Below, one piece after another: positions 1 to 8,632 of a stretch of 64,000 nt of DNA (positions are counted from its first letter, which is position 1; each line of letters starts with the position of its first letter). Location of the stretch: the NCBI RefSeq assembly GCF_001427105.1, contig NZ_LMGI01000001.1, positions 806,001 to 870,000 on the forward strand, written 5' to 3'. Source of the DNA: Sphingopyxis sp. Root154 (GTDB lineage Bacteria > Pseudomonadota > Alphaproteobacteria > Sphingomonadales > Sphingomonadaceae). The translations under genes were made by a program, and so were the position numbers. The notes below the pieces were generated by a model. It made no database searches, was not told the DNA's origin, and was given only the letters and a program-made list of their open reading frames with translations.

Positions 1-1
1 G

Positions 2-172
2 CAGCCACCGACACTGCCGAGCACGGCAGGTCTTTTGCATCAGGCCCATTATGCCGCCGCCAATCTTCCCGCGCCCCCGATCCCGGGTGCGAACCAGCAC
101 GCGCCCGTCCAGGAAAAGGGTCGTCGGAAGCGAACGGCGGTGACCAATCAGAACACCGGCTCAGCCGACTGA
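2..172 (+). CDS. Possible 3' end of an unidentified gene cut by the window edge
   Basis: One plus-strand frame is open from base 2 and ends in TGA at 170-172, giving 56 residues without an internal stop. The tail is rich in Ala, Pro, Gln and Asn and ends in a basic stretch (KGRRKR) followed by TAVTNQNTGSAD. I do not recognise the family. It lies upstream of and in the same direction as the TonB receptor at 253, with an 80-bp gap. The segment is short and the genome is GC-rich, so an open frame of this length could be chance. Confidence 0.3.
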   Translation, partial: QPPTLPSTAGLLHQAHYAAANLPAPPIPGANQHAPVQEKGRRKRTAVTNQNTGSAD

Positions 173-252
173 TCTTCCAAAAATAGAGATTTCAACAGGG
201 ACTTCGAAGGGGCGGGAAACATGCCTCCAAGGGTCGCAACTCGGAGCATATC

Positions 253-2898
253 ATGACTGCATTTCTCTCCCGCACATTGCTGACCGCATCGCTTCTCGCT
301 CTCGCAACCGCCGCGCAGGCGCAAACCGCGCCCGTGCCCCTGCCCGCACCGTCGGTCGACGATGAGTCCGGCGCGGCCGGCGACGAAATCGTCGTGACCG
401 GCAGCGCGCTGCGCAGCCAGGAAGCGGTCAGGAACCGCCGTGAATCGCTCGGCGTCGTCGACACGCTGACCCAGGACGACACCGGTGACCTTGCAGATGA
501 GACGCTCGCCGAGGCGCTGATCCGTGTACCGGGCGTGAGCTCGATGCAAACGCTCTACGGCGAGCAGGAAGCCGCCTATGTCTCGACGCGCGGCATTTCG
601 CCCGACCTGAACTTCGTGTCGTTCGATGGCATCGCGCTGTTTTCGACCGCGAACGACGGCGATGGCCTGCGCCGAGTCGACCTCAACCTGATCCCGACGC
701 AAATTTCGCGCACCACCGAAGTTTACAAGAGCTTCACGGCGGACCTCGACGCCGGCGCGATCGGCGGCGTCACCAACATCCAGCCGCGCAGCGCCCTGCA
801 TGGGAAGGACACTTTCTACATCGACGGCCTCGTCAGCTATCAGGCCGGCAAGGGCAAATATGTCCCCGGCGACAACAGCCTCGGCAACTATAAGGATACG
901 CCATGGGGCTGGGGCGTGAAGGGCCTTTGGGCGCACAAGTTCGGCGGCGACGAGCAGTTCGGCATCGTGCTGAGCGGCATGTTCCGCCAGAAGCATTACG
1001 ACTATACGAAGCGCAATCCGAACGGCCGCGTCTTCTATACGCCGCAAGGCAATGTCGGAAAGACCGACCTCTCCGACTGGGACGGCCTGCAGCCGCTGCC
1101 AACCCTCATCCGTCCCATGGACTATACTCATTTCACCAAGACCTTCGGCGGATCGGCGCAGTTTGAATATCGCGCGGCGGAAGGCCTTGAGTTCTCGCTG
1201 CTCGGCTACGCCTACAAGCAGATCGAGGACCAGAATCTTAACCAATTCTACGTCGAGCAGTTCAGCAATATCGTGCGGACCGGGCCCGAAACCTCACGCC
1301 TGAAGATCGGCCGCACGCGCCCCAGCTTCGACTACGACCGCTTCCAGAATGAAACCCGCGGCGGCATTTTCAAAACGGTCAAGGAATTCGGCGAAGACGC
1401 CTCGCTCGAGGTCCGCGCCGGATACAGCCAGAATAAATTCTACAACCAGGATCTGGGCGTCATCTACAGCTACAGCCCGCCCGCTTCCTATATCGAATTC
1501 GACATGAGCCAGCCGTCGGACCAGATCCGGATCGACAATAATGAGGCGCTCCTCGACGTCTCGAAATATGCGCTGAGCGCCGCCTCCGATCTCACCGTCC
1601 GGTCGAAAACAACGTCGCGCGAAGGCCGGGTCGATTTCAAGAAAAACTATGCCTTCGACAGTTCGGGCCTGGGCTTCGCAGTTGGGGTCAATGCCCGGCG
1701 CGTCAGCGTCGGCCGCGACCAGTCGACGACCACATATGTGCCGGGCAAGAGCACCCTTGGGTCGATCGGGTTCGTGCCCGACATCAACTCCTTCCTCTAT
1801 AATTATCCGGTGCTGTGGATCGACTATCAGAAATTTGCGGAGACGGTGAAGCCGGGCCTTGCGATCAACCAGGCAACGACCGGTAACGCCGAATGGTCAG
1901 CGGACTATCGCTATAAGGAGCGCATCCTCGCCGCATACGCCTCGCTGATGTATGCGACCGATAATACGCGCATCATAGCCGGCGTGCGCTATGACGACGT
2001 CGATTTCGACGCACGGTCGCCCTTGTCCGTTGCGGGCAAATATGATGGCTCGTTCCAGAGCCACGAGGGCGGATACAGCCATTTCCTGCCGTCGCTCACT
2101 ATCACCCATAGTCTGACCGACAATCTCCGCATCAAGGCGGCGTACAGCCGCTCGCTCGGGCGTCCGGCATTCGACGACATCGCGCGCGCCGAAGTGCGTA
2201 ATGACGAGAATCTAACGATCGCGCGCGGGAACCCCGACCTCAAGCCGCGCCGCTCGGACAATTTCGATCTCGCGGCCGAATATTATTTCGGCGGCAGCGG
2301 GCTGATCTCGCTGGGTGGCTTCTACAAGAATATCAAAGACGACATCTATACGACCGCCCAGGAACAGGACATCGACGGCGTCACCTATACCGTGTCCACG
2401 CCACGCAACACGTCGGCTTCAAAGATGCGCGGTATCGAGTTCCAGATCGTCACCAACAGCATCCCGGGCCTGCCGCTCATCGGCGACGATCTGGGGGTTT
2501 CGCTCAACGCGACCCGCATGTGGGCCGACATGGACTACGCCTCCGGCAACAATTTCGTCCATCTCGACGCGCTGCAATATCAGGCCGACTGGCTGCTCAA
2601 CGCGACGATGTTCTACAAGCTGCCGAACAAGGGTGAGCTCAGGGTCGCCTATAACTGGAAAAGCAAAAGCCCGATCTCGCTCGGCGCCTATCCCTGGACG
2701 ACCTACTGGCTGGAATCGCGCGGCCAGCTCGATGCGGCATTGCGTTATTCGCTCACCGACAATGTGATCGTCAAACTCCAGGCGAACAACATTTTGAAGG
2801 AGCCGATCGCCCAAGGCTATCTCGAACCCTATGCGATGCGGCGCTACGAGATGACCCGCAACCGGTCCTTCTCGCTCGACGTGATTTTCAAGATCTAG
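253..2898 (+). CDS. TonB-dependent receptor (outer membrane)
   Basis: An 881-residue outer-membrane gated transporter driven by TonB-ExbBD. Residues 1-23 form a signal peptide ending ALATAAQA. A short TonB-box-like segment (DEIVVTG, about 45-51) leads into the plug domain (about 60-180, with VPGVSSMQ and STRGI motifs), and the C-terminal 22-stranded barrel ends in an aromatic-rich strand (SFSLDVIFKI). Its length and the wording of the plug resemble the TonB-Xanth-Caul receptor type common in sphingomonads and Caulobacter. CGGAG lies 7 bases before the ATG. Directly downstream is the remnant of a phoD-like alkaline phosphatase, and receptors of this kind often sit beside phosphatases. The substrate may therefore once have been an organophosphate, but this is inference. 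Confidence 0.93.
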   Translation: MTAFLSRTLLTASLLALATAAQAQTAPVPLPAPSVDDESGAAGDEIVVTGSALRSQEAVRNRRESLGVVDTLTQDDTGDLADETLAEALIRVPGVSSMQTLYGEQEAAYVSTRGISPDLNFVSFDGIALFSTANDGDGLRRVDLNLIPTQISRTTEVYKSFTADLDAGAIGGVTNIQPRSALHGKDTFYIDGLVSYQAGKGKYVPGDNSLGNYKDTPWGWGVKGLWAHKFGGDEQFGIVLSGMFRQKHYDYTKRNPNGRVFYTPQGNVGKTDLSDWDGLQPLPTLIRPMDYTHFTKTFGGSAQFEYRAAEGLEFSLLGYAYKQIEDQNLNQFYVEQFSNIVRTGPETSRLKIGRTRPSFDYDRFQNETRGGIFKTVKEFGEDASLEVRAGYSQNKFYNQDLGVIYSYSPPASYIEFDMSQPSDQIRIDNNEALLDVSKYALSAASDLTVRSKTTSREGRVDFKKNYAFDSSGLGFAVGVNARRVSVGRDQSTTTYVPGKSTLGSIGFVPDINSFLYNYPVLWIDYQKFAETVKPGLAINQATTGNAEWSADYRYKERILAAYASLMYATDNTRIIAGVRYDDVDFDARSPLSVAGKYDGSFQSHEGGYSHFLPSLTITHSLTDNLRIKAAYSRSLGRPAFDDIARAEVRNDENLTIARGNPDLKPRRSDNFDLAAEYYFGGSGLISLGGFYKNIKDDIYTTAQEQDIDGVTYTVSTPRNTSASKMRGIEFQIVTNSIPGLPLIGDDLGVSLNATRMWADMDYASGNNFVHLDALQYQADWLLNATMFYKLPNKGELRVAYNWKSKSPISLGAYPWTTYWLESRGQLDAALRYSLTDNVIVKLQANNILKEPIAQGYLEPYAMRRYEMTRNRSFSLDVIFKI

Positions 2899-2905
2899 GC
2901 CCAGG

Positions 2906-2937
2906 GGGCCGGGACGGACTCTCGCCCTTCCCGGCCC
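2906..2937 (+). terminator. Stem-loop after the TonB receptor
   Basis: Perfect 9-bp arms (GGGCCGGGA at 2906-2914 and TCCCGGCCC at 2929-2937) with a 14-base loop start 8 bases after the receptor stop codon. There is no T-run after the stem, so it may act as a weak or Rho-assisted terminator, or as an RNA-stabilising hairpin. Confidence 0.45.
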
Positions 2938-2982
2938 GCAGCTCTGAACCGTTCGATCAAACTTCAACGAAAGCCCTGCGCC

Positions 2983-3340
2983 ACGCATCTTGATCGCTGC
3001 ACGCTTCTCTCCGCCCTCGGCAAGCTTGCCATCGTTGGCGGTCTCGCCCCTCAAAGCCTGTTCGCCGCACCACTCGGCACCAATCCCTTCACGCTGGGCG
3101 TGGCTTCGGGCGATCCATAGCCCGATGGCTTCGTCATCTGGACCCGGCTCGCGCCGCGTCCGCTCGACGAACATGGCGGGATGCCCCATGCCGCGGTGCC
3201 CGTCCGCTGGGAGATTGCGGAAGACCAGGGCTTCTCCAACATCGCGCGCAAAGGCGAGGCGCTTGCCCGACCCGAGCTCGGAGGCGGGCCCGACGAGCGT
3301 GTCACTGACTTGGCGCACGACGTCTCTTTGCGATTGCTTC
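2983..3340 (+). pseudogene. Decayed 5' fragment of a phoD-type alkaline phosphatase
   Basis: Reading the frame of base 2983 gives T-H-L-D-R-C-T-L-L-S-A, then a hydrophobic Tat-type signal, then NPFTLGVASGDP, a stop, PDGFVIWTRLAPRPL, VPVRWEIAEDQGF and ARKGEALARPEL. This is the N-terminus of PhoD-family (metallophosphatase) phosphodiesterases/alkaline phosphatases. Three single transitions would each repair it: ACG at 2983 to ATG (start), TGC at 2998 to CGC (restoring the twin arginine), and TAG at 3118 to CAG. Homology fades after about 3310. The remaining ~400 residues of the enzyme, including the metal site, are absent, and the MarR gene follows on the other strand. The position right behind a TonB receptor suggests a former receptor-phosphatase pair. 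Confidence 0.8.
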
Positions 3341-3360
3341 GCCTTCAGCATCGCACCAAG

Positions 3361-3897
3361 TCAACCTGGTCGCGAGGTGGCAGCCCCTGTCGATCTGCTT
3401 GGGTGAGGAACAGTTCGCCGACTGTCCTGAAGCTCGGGATCGGCGCAAGCGAGATTATCGATCACATGGAGCAGCAGCAGCCTGAGTGTATCGACCTCGG
3501 TATCCGACAAATTGCGGATGGCAAGCGCCTGGATTTCGGCGGTCCTTGGCAGGAGCAGTTTTTCCAGGAACTTGGCGTGCGGAGTCAGATGAACCAGTAT
3601 TTCACGCCGGTCGCGGCGGTTGACGTCGCGGCGCACCAGACCCGCCCGTTCCAGCGTGCGGAGCGTAACCGCAGTCGTCGCATCGCGCATCGCGAGCCGG
3701 CGGCTCAGCTCGCGCTGGCTGATCCCGTCTTCGCACCAAAGTTGGCGCAGGAACGCCCATTGACCCGACGATATGCCATATTCGCGGGTATGCTGCTCGC
3801 GCAGCCGGGAAAAGGAGCGGAAGATCAGGCGAGCGAGATAGCCGAGGCTGTCATCAAAAGCCCAACAATTCCCGGCAGGCCGCTGCTCGCCTATCAT
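3361..3897 (-). CDS. MarR-family transcriptional regulator
   Basis: A 178-residue winged-helix repressor/activator. A dimerisation helix (FDDSLGYLARLIFRSFSRL) is followed by the helix-turn-helix (ISQRELSRRLAMRDATTAVTLRTLERAGLV, about 70-100) and the wing with NRRDRREI, the DxR-type signature of MarR. The C-terminal ~25 residues are disordered and Ser/Arg-rich. Its ATG overlaps the stop of the FMN reductase gene by ATGA, so it is the last gene of the sulfatase-receptor-reductase operon and is probably coupled translationally to the reductase. It may sense a pathway intermediate. Whether it, or the second MarR protein at 10007, binds the local palindromes cannot be decided from sequence. Confidence 0.9.
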   Translation of the reverse strand: MIGEQRPAGNCWAFDDSLGYLARLIFRSFSRLREQHTREYGISSGQWAFLRQLWCEDGISQRELSRRLAMRDATTAVTLRTLERAGLVRRDVNRRDRREILVHLTPHAKFLEKLLLPRTAEIQALAIRNLSDTEVDTLRLLLLHVIDNLACADPELQDSRRTVPHPSRSTGAATSRPG

Positions 3898-4508
3898 TTT
3901 TCCGTTAACGGCGAGGGACGGGGCATAGAGTCCGCCCCGTGCCGAACCGCACCCGCAACGGTATCGACCAGTTCGTCCAGCAGGGCCCGAAGGAAGGGAT
4001 CGGCGAGGTTGCCCGTCGCGTCGAACGCGCGATGGGCGTGCGGCACGCTGAGTTGTTCCGGCACCACCCAGGCATTCACGGTGGTCAGAATCTGCCGAAG
4101 CTGGGACAGGCCGCGCAACCCTCCGAACGGGCTCGACGATGCCGACAGCAGCGCGAAAGGCTTGCGGCGAAAGGCGCCATATGCCTGCGCCGCCTCGCCG
4201 TCTCCCGGACAGGAGATCCAGTCGAGCGCATTCTTCAGCATCGCCGTGACCGAGCCATTATGCTCGGGGCTCGCGATGATTACCGCGTCATGGCGCCGGA
4301 ACACGGCCTTTAGCGCCAACGCGTCGGGTACGTCGTCGATCGACAGCGCTTCGGCGCCGAACAGCGGCAGGCGATAGTCCGCGAGCGACAGGCGCGTCGC
4401 GGGCAACCCGCGGTCGCGCGCCGCCGCCGCCGCGCAGCTGATCAGCTTCTCGTTGAGCGAGCCCGGACGAATGCCCCCGGCGAGCAGCAAGAGTTTGGGC
4501 CGCCCCAT
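3894..4508 (-). CDS. NAD(P)H-dependent FMN reductase (flavodoxin-like fold)
   Basis: A 204-residue flavoprotein of the NADPH-dependent FMN reductase/azoreductase superfamily, which supplies reduced flavin or reduces quinones and azo bonds. The N-terminal FMN phosphate loop reads AGGIRPGSLNEKL, and the flavin-contact segment SPEHNGSVTAMLKNALDWIS is typical of the family. I chose the ATG at 4508 because GGAGG lies just upstream; a TTG at 4526 would add six residues and touches the preceding receptor stop codon. It is co-directional with the receptor and, through ATGA, with the MarR gene. With an acyl-CoA-dehydrogenase-fold monooxygenase at 8633-9913, it could be the reductase half of a two-component flavin monooxygenase. 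That pairing is inference. Confidence 0.88.
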   Translation of the reverse strand: MGRPKLLLLAGGIRPGSLNEKLISCAAAAARDRGLPATRLSLADYRLPLFGAEALSIDDVPDALALKAVFRRHDAVIIASPEHNGSVTAMLKNALDWISCPGDGEAAQAYGAFRRKPFALLSASSSPFGGLRGLSQLRQILTTVNAWVVPEQLSVPHAHRAFDATGNLADPFLRALLDELVDTVAGAVRHGADSMPRPSPLTEK

Positions 4509-4526
4509 CCTGCCTCCGCTCCCCAA

Positions 4527-6767
4527 TCAGAAATCGAGCGACAATTGCAGCGTCACCGTCCGCGGCGCACCAACCATCGCCATATGACTGTTCCCGCCGA
4601 ATGTTGGCGTATTGAACGCCTGGGTGATCGTGACCTTGTCGGTCAGATTGCGGCCTACGAGCGCGACTTCCCACGGTCCGTCCTCGCGTCCCACCGCGAT
4701 GCGCGCATCATATTTGGTGAAGGCCGGCTGCGAATTGAGCGGGTTCATGTCCGGCTGGAAGAAGGACCGCGATTGGTAGTTGGCCGACACTCGAGCGAGC
4801 GCATAGAGGCTGCCCGAAACCGGATATCGCGCCTCGACGAAGCCGTTCGCAGTCCATTCAGGCGCACGCACGAGCCGCGTTCCGGCGAGATTATTGGTCT
4901 GCGGCGTGCAGGTCGGCGGTGCGTCATAGAGACAGGCGCCGCCCGGGTAGTCCTTATAGTGCGCATCGAGGTAGCCGAGACTGCCGCCGATCCGCCAATT
5001 GTCGCCGATACCAATGTCGGTATCGACCTCCACCCCCTGCGAAATCGCCGACGCGGCGTTGCCGGTGATGAAGGCGGTGCCATTATATTCGGATACCTGA
5101 AGGTCGCTGAAATTCGTACGGAACAGCGCGATGTTGAACTGGCCCTTGCCATCGAGGAAACGGAATTTTCCGCCGATTTCCCACGACCGCGCGCGCTCGG
5201 AATCAAACTGGAAGGTCGCGAGGCCGTTGCGGATATTGTAGAGGAGCAGCGCGTCGTTCGACACGAAACCGCCGCCCTTGGTCCCCGTCGCATAGCTCAG
5301 ATAGACATAGGCGTCGCGCGTGAACTCATAGCGCGCGCGGAGCGAATAATCCCACAGACTCTCCTTGCGCGTTTCGGTGAGGTCATACGTCAGATAGGTC
5401 GGCGGGAAGACGCCGCTGTTAAACGAACGCGCGCGGCCGCGACGTTTTTCGTCCGAATAGCGCAAGCTGCCGCTGAGCATGATCCGTTCGGTCACCGGCA
5501 CCTCGAGCGACGCGAACGGCGACCAGCTGGTGCCTTTCTGGTCGAACTGGCGCGTCGACAGCCCGTTGAGCGGCAGCGGTACGCCGGCGCTCGTCGCGCC
5601 GAACAGCGAGGCCTGCTGGATGTGCAGGTCGGTGTCGATATAGGTCAGACCAGCGATGAACGAGCCGCCGTCGCCGATCTCGCGCTGCGCGCGCGCTTCC
5701 TGGAAGAACGAATTAGACTGTTCGGTAATATCGGATTCGAGAAAGGTGAGCGGGCCGTCATAGTCGGAGTTCACCCCGCCATCGAGATCCTGCCAGGCGG
5801 TGACCGAGGTGAAGGTCCAGTCGCCGACGTCGAGGTTCATCGTCAGCTGCGCCATCGTCGTTTTCGTATTATCATATTCGGGGTTGATCGTCCGCGCGGC
5901 GCGGCGGAACGACGGGTACTCGGGGACATCCTCCCCCGAATTGCGCACTGCGTTGCACAGCGCGCAGGCCGGCCCGCCAATATAGTTGAAGACCGTGGTG
6001 CCGCCGTCAATGCGGTTCGACGAATGCTCGACCTTGACCAGCGCCTCGAAAGCGTCGGTCGGCTCCCACAAAAGCTGCCCGCGGACCGCCTCATAACGCG
6101 ATCCATTCTCTTCGCGGCCGGTGATCGTGTTGCGCATGAAATCACCAATCGCGCCCGCGCGGCCCGTCAGGCGGACGCTGAGCGTTTCCGAAATCGGACC
6201 CGAGACCGCGCCTTCAAGGTTCCAGCCGCCCTGCTCGACCTCGCCGCTCGCGCGTACGAAGCCTTCGAACGTGCGCGTCGGGCGCCGCGTCACGACGCTG
6301 ATCGCGCCCGCATTGGTGTTCTTTCCGAACAGCGCCCCTTGCGGCCCGCGGACGACCTCGACGCGCTCGACGTCGAGCAGCGGGTTCTGGAACGCGCGCG
6401 AGCGGCTCAAATAGACGCCGTCGATGAACAGCCCGACCGACTGCTCGAACGACAGGTTGCCCGTGCCTGCGCCGAGCCCGCGCATCGTGATCGCGAAATT
6501 GCCGTTGGTGCGGTCGATCTGGAGGTTCGGGACACTATCCTGGACGTCGTCGAACAGCAGGATGCCCTGCTTTTCGATCTGATCGCCGCTGACCACTGCC
6601 ACCGAGATCGGCACTTCCTGAAGCGTCTGCTCGCGGCGGGTCGCGGTTACGATGATCGTCTGGTCATCGCGCGCGCCTGCGCCGTCTGCCGCAGCTTCCT
6701 GTGCAAAGGCCGGTGTTCCGAGGGCGAGCGCCATCGCGCCGCCGCAAAGCAGTCTTGTCATTTTCAT
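4527..6767 (-). CDS. TonB-dependent receptor (second)
   Basis: A 746-residue outer-membrane receptor. The signal peptide ends GTPAFAQ (about residue 23), followed by IIVTATRREQTLQEVPISV, the start of the plug, and by LRGPQGALFGKN-type wording (VVRGPQGALFGKNTNAG) characteristic of sphingomonad receptors for aromatic and plant-derived compounds. The barrel ends VTLQLSLDF with the terminal Phe used by the BAM machinery. GGGAGAGGG precedes the ATG. It follows the sulfatase gene by 23 bp and precedes the FMN reductase, so it is probably in the same transcript. This suggests that it imports the sulfatase substrate or product. Confidence 0.93.
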   Translation of the reverse strand: MKMTRLLCGGAMALALGTPAFAQEAAADGAGARDDQTIIVTATRREQTLQEVPISVAVVSGDQIEKQGILLFDDVQDSVPNLQIDRTNGNFAITMRGLGAGTGNLSFEQSVGLFIDGVYLSRSRAFQNPLLDVERVEVVRGPQGALFGKNTNAGAISVVTRRPTRTFEGFVRASGEVEQGGWNLEGAVSGPISETLSVRLTGRAGAIGDFMRNTITGREENGSRYEAVRGQLLWEPTDAFEALVKVEHSSNRIDGGTTVFNYIGGPACALCNAVRNSGEDVPEYPSFRRAARTINPEYDNTKTTMAQLTMNLDVGDWTFTSVTAWQDLDGGVNSDYDGPLTFLESDITEQSNSFFQEARAQREIGDGGSFIAGLTYIDTDLHIQQASLFGATSAGVPLPLNGLSTRQFDQKGTSWSPFASLEVPVTERIMLSGSLRYSDEKRRGRARSFNSGVFPPTYLTYDLTETRKESLWDYSLRARYEFTRDAYVYLSYATGTKGGGFVSNDALLLYNIRNGLATFQFDSERARSWEIGGKFRFLDGKGQFNIALFRTNFSDLQVSEYNGTAFITGNAASAISQGVEVDTDIGIGDNWRIGGSLGYLDAHYKDYPGGACLYDAPPTCTPQTNNLAGTRLVRAPEWTANGFVEARYPVSGSLYALARVSANYQSRSFFQPDMNPLNSQPAFTKYDARIAVGREDGPWEVALVGRNLTDKVTITQAFNTPTFGGNSHMAMVGAPRTVTLQLSLDF

Positions 6768-6790
6768 AGTCCCTCTCCCAAGGTGACGGG

Positions 6791-8530
6791 TCAGACGAGT
6801 TTCAGCGTCTCATATTGTGTGGCCGGACCCGGATATTCGGCGCCCTTGTCCTCGCCAACCTCGGCTTCGATCAGCGCGTTGGTCCGGGCGTTCAGGCGTT
6901 CGATGAGCGATTTGTGGGCGTCCGGGCGCCAGGCGAGATTGTCGATCTCGTCAGGGTCGGCCACCGTGTCATAGAGTTCGAGGTCGTTATGGGCGACGAG
7001 GTCGTCCCAGCGCTGCGGGATATGATGCTGCGCAGGCGCGAAATAGCGTGCGAACTTGTAGCGGCCGTCGTGCACACCGCGATGCAGGCGGCGCAGCATC
7101 AGGTCGTTTTCGGCCAGCGGCTTCGTCTCGGCAACGCCTTTCGGGACATCGGGGGCGTTCCACCCGTAGCGCACCGCATAGTTGAAGAGGACGCCGGCTT
7201 CGTCGCGGCGCGTGCGCGCGGTGGTCGAGGCGATCGCCGCCGACAGGTCGTGGCCCGCCAGCTTCGGCTGCATTTCGCGTCCCGCCGCTTCGTCGATCCC
7301 GGCGAGCGCCAGCATCGTCGGAACGAGGTCGACCGCACTGCCGAGCGCGTGGGTCGTGCGCCCGCCGGGAAGGTCTGGGTGGACGACGATCAGCGGTACG
7401 CCGACATCCTCCTTGTAGATCGTGCCGCCCTTCTGCCGCATCCCGTGCGCGCCCGCGCGTTCGCCATGGTCGGAGGTGAAGATGATGATCGTATTGTCGA
7501 ATTGCCCCGAGGCGACGAGCGCGTCGAACACCGTCTGCATATGCCGGTCGACATCGCGGATGCAGTTGAAATAATAATTCTGGTTGCGGCGCCATACCGC
7601 CTCATCCGCGTGCCGCATCCGGCCGTAGAAGGCACCCGCGCTGGCGTTGATCGCGGCGTGGGCGCGCGGTTTGCGCGACAGATCGTCGGCATGAAAGCTG
7701 CGCGGCAGCGGGAAATTCCAGTCGCGGCCATAGACGGGATCGCCCGGCGCAGCGAGCAGCGGCGCGACAAGGTTCGGCCGCGCGCGCGTCGCTTCGCCCT
7801 CGCCGCTCGGGTCATAGAACATGATGTCGTGCGGATTGACGAAATTGACCGCCATGAACCACGGCGCCGCCTCGTCATCGTCGGCAAAGGTGCGGAGCTG
7901 GCTGGCCGCCTCGGCGGCGGTCACCCCGTCGCTCATGAAACCTTCCCACGACAGCCCCTCGCGCTCGCCATTGAAATTATAGCCCGAAAAGCCGAAGGGT
8001 TCGAGAATGTCGCGCGTGTTGGGAAAAATCCCGCCGGCGACGCCGCGCAGGTTCAGCCCCTCGTTGATATTCGAAAGATGCCATTTGCCCTTATAGGTCG
8101 TACGATAACCGGCGCGGCGCAACATCGTCCCGACCGTCGGAATCTTCGGGCTGAGCTGGGGATGCGGCGGCGAGTTGGGATTGGCATAGACGCCGCTATG
8201 CTGCGTGTGCAGCCCGGTATAGATGTTCGAGCGTGACGGGCCGCAGGGCGTCGTGTTCACATGGAAGCGATCGAAGAGAATGCCCCGTTCGCGCAACCAG
8301 TCGTGCGCGGGAAGCGGCAGGCCGGCGGGAATGTCGGCGAGCGCCCGTTCCTGGTCGTTGACCATGAGGAGGATGTTCGGGCGGCCGCCGCGCCGTTTCG
8401 GGCCCGCCCGTACCGGCGCGGCACTTTCCGCGGCGGCAACCCTTTCCGCGCTCGCGCCCCGCACCGCCGCCAGGGCCGCAGCGCCTCCGGCGAGCAATGT
8501 CCGCCGGTCGATCTCTCCCATATCGCGCAT
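6791..8530 (-). CDS. Tat-exported sulfatase (formylglycine type)
   Basis: A 579-residue alkaline-phosphatase-superfamily sulfatase hydrolysing a sulfate (or phosphonate) monoester, probably in the periplasm. The Tat signal has the twin arginine at residues 9-10 (IDRRTLLAGG) and an Ala-rich core. The metal motif is NILLMVNDQ with Asp59. The active-site signature CGPSRSNIYTG has Cys96, the residue converted to formylglycine in Cys-type sulfatases, and FTSDHGERAGAHG supplies further metal ligands. The D-Q rather than D-D metal pair resembles the choline sulfatase/phosphonate monoester hydrolase branch. GGGAGG lies 6 bases before the ATG. It heads the operon with the receptor at 4527 and has a palindromic operator at its promoter. 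No maturase gene for formylglycine is visible in the window. Confidence 0.92.
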   Translation of the reverse strand: MRDMGEIDRRTLLAGGAAALAAVRGASAERVAAAESAAPVRAGPKRRGGRPNILLMVNDQERALADIPAGLPLPAHDWLRERGILFDRFHVNTTPCGPSRSNIYTGLHTQHSGVYANPNSPPHPQLSPKIPTVGTMLRRAGYRTTYKGKWHLSNINEGLNLRGVAGGIFPNTRDILEPFGFSGYNFNGEREGLSWEGFMSDGVTAAEAASQLRTFADDDEAAPWFMAVNFVNPHDIMFYDPSGEGEATRARPNLVAPLLAAPGDPVYGRDWNFPLPRSFHADDLSRKPRAHAAINASAGAFYGRMRHADEAVWRRNQNYYFNCIRDVDRHMQTVFDALVASGQFDNTIIIFTSDHGERAGAHGMRQKGGTIYKEDVGVPLIVVHPDLPGGRTTHALGSAVDLVPTMLALAGIDEAAGREMQPKLAGHDLSAAIASTTARTRRDEAGVLFNYAVRYGWNAPDVPKGVAETKPLAENDLMLRRLHRGVHDGRYKFARYFAPAQHHIPQRWDDLVAHNDLELYDTVADPDEIDNLAWRPDAHKSLIERLNARTNALIEAEVGEDKGAEYPGPATQYETLKLV

Positions 8531-8563
8531 CCCGCACCTCCCATAGCCGGTCGTGCCGAAGTT

Positions 8564-8606
8564 TCTTAGTATACTAAGATCATGGCAGGCGAAAAATATT
8601 TGTCAA
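8564..8606 (-). promoter_or_regulatory. Promoter and palindromic operator of the sulfatase operon
   Basis: A perfect 16-bp palindrome, TCTTAGTATACTAAGA, lies at 8564-8579. On the minus strand TTGACA (8606-8601) is a consensus -35 box; 17 bases later ATGATC (8583-8578) would be the -10, and it abuts the palindrome. A repressor bound there would block the start region. The core TTAG-N4-CTAA recurs at 12017-12028, in front of the MFS and receptor genes, so the two promoters probably share a regulator, plausibly a MarR protein. Binding is inferred. Confidence 0.6.
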
Positions 8607-8632
8607 GTTGCTTGCGCAAATTTTCACCGATT

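Noticed and set aside
3310..3360. Continuation of the phosphatase fragment to the MarR gene
   Set aside because: The translated sequence after about 3310 no longer resembles PhoD, so the fragment end is uncertain and was set near 3340.
4545..6974. Open frame of 809 codons on the plus strand opposite the TonB receptor
   Set aside because: It is the antisense shadow of a GC-rich coding sequence. Its product is Arg-rich with no family motif, and the receptor on the other strand has a signal peptide, plug and barrel.
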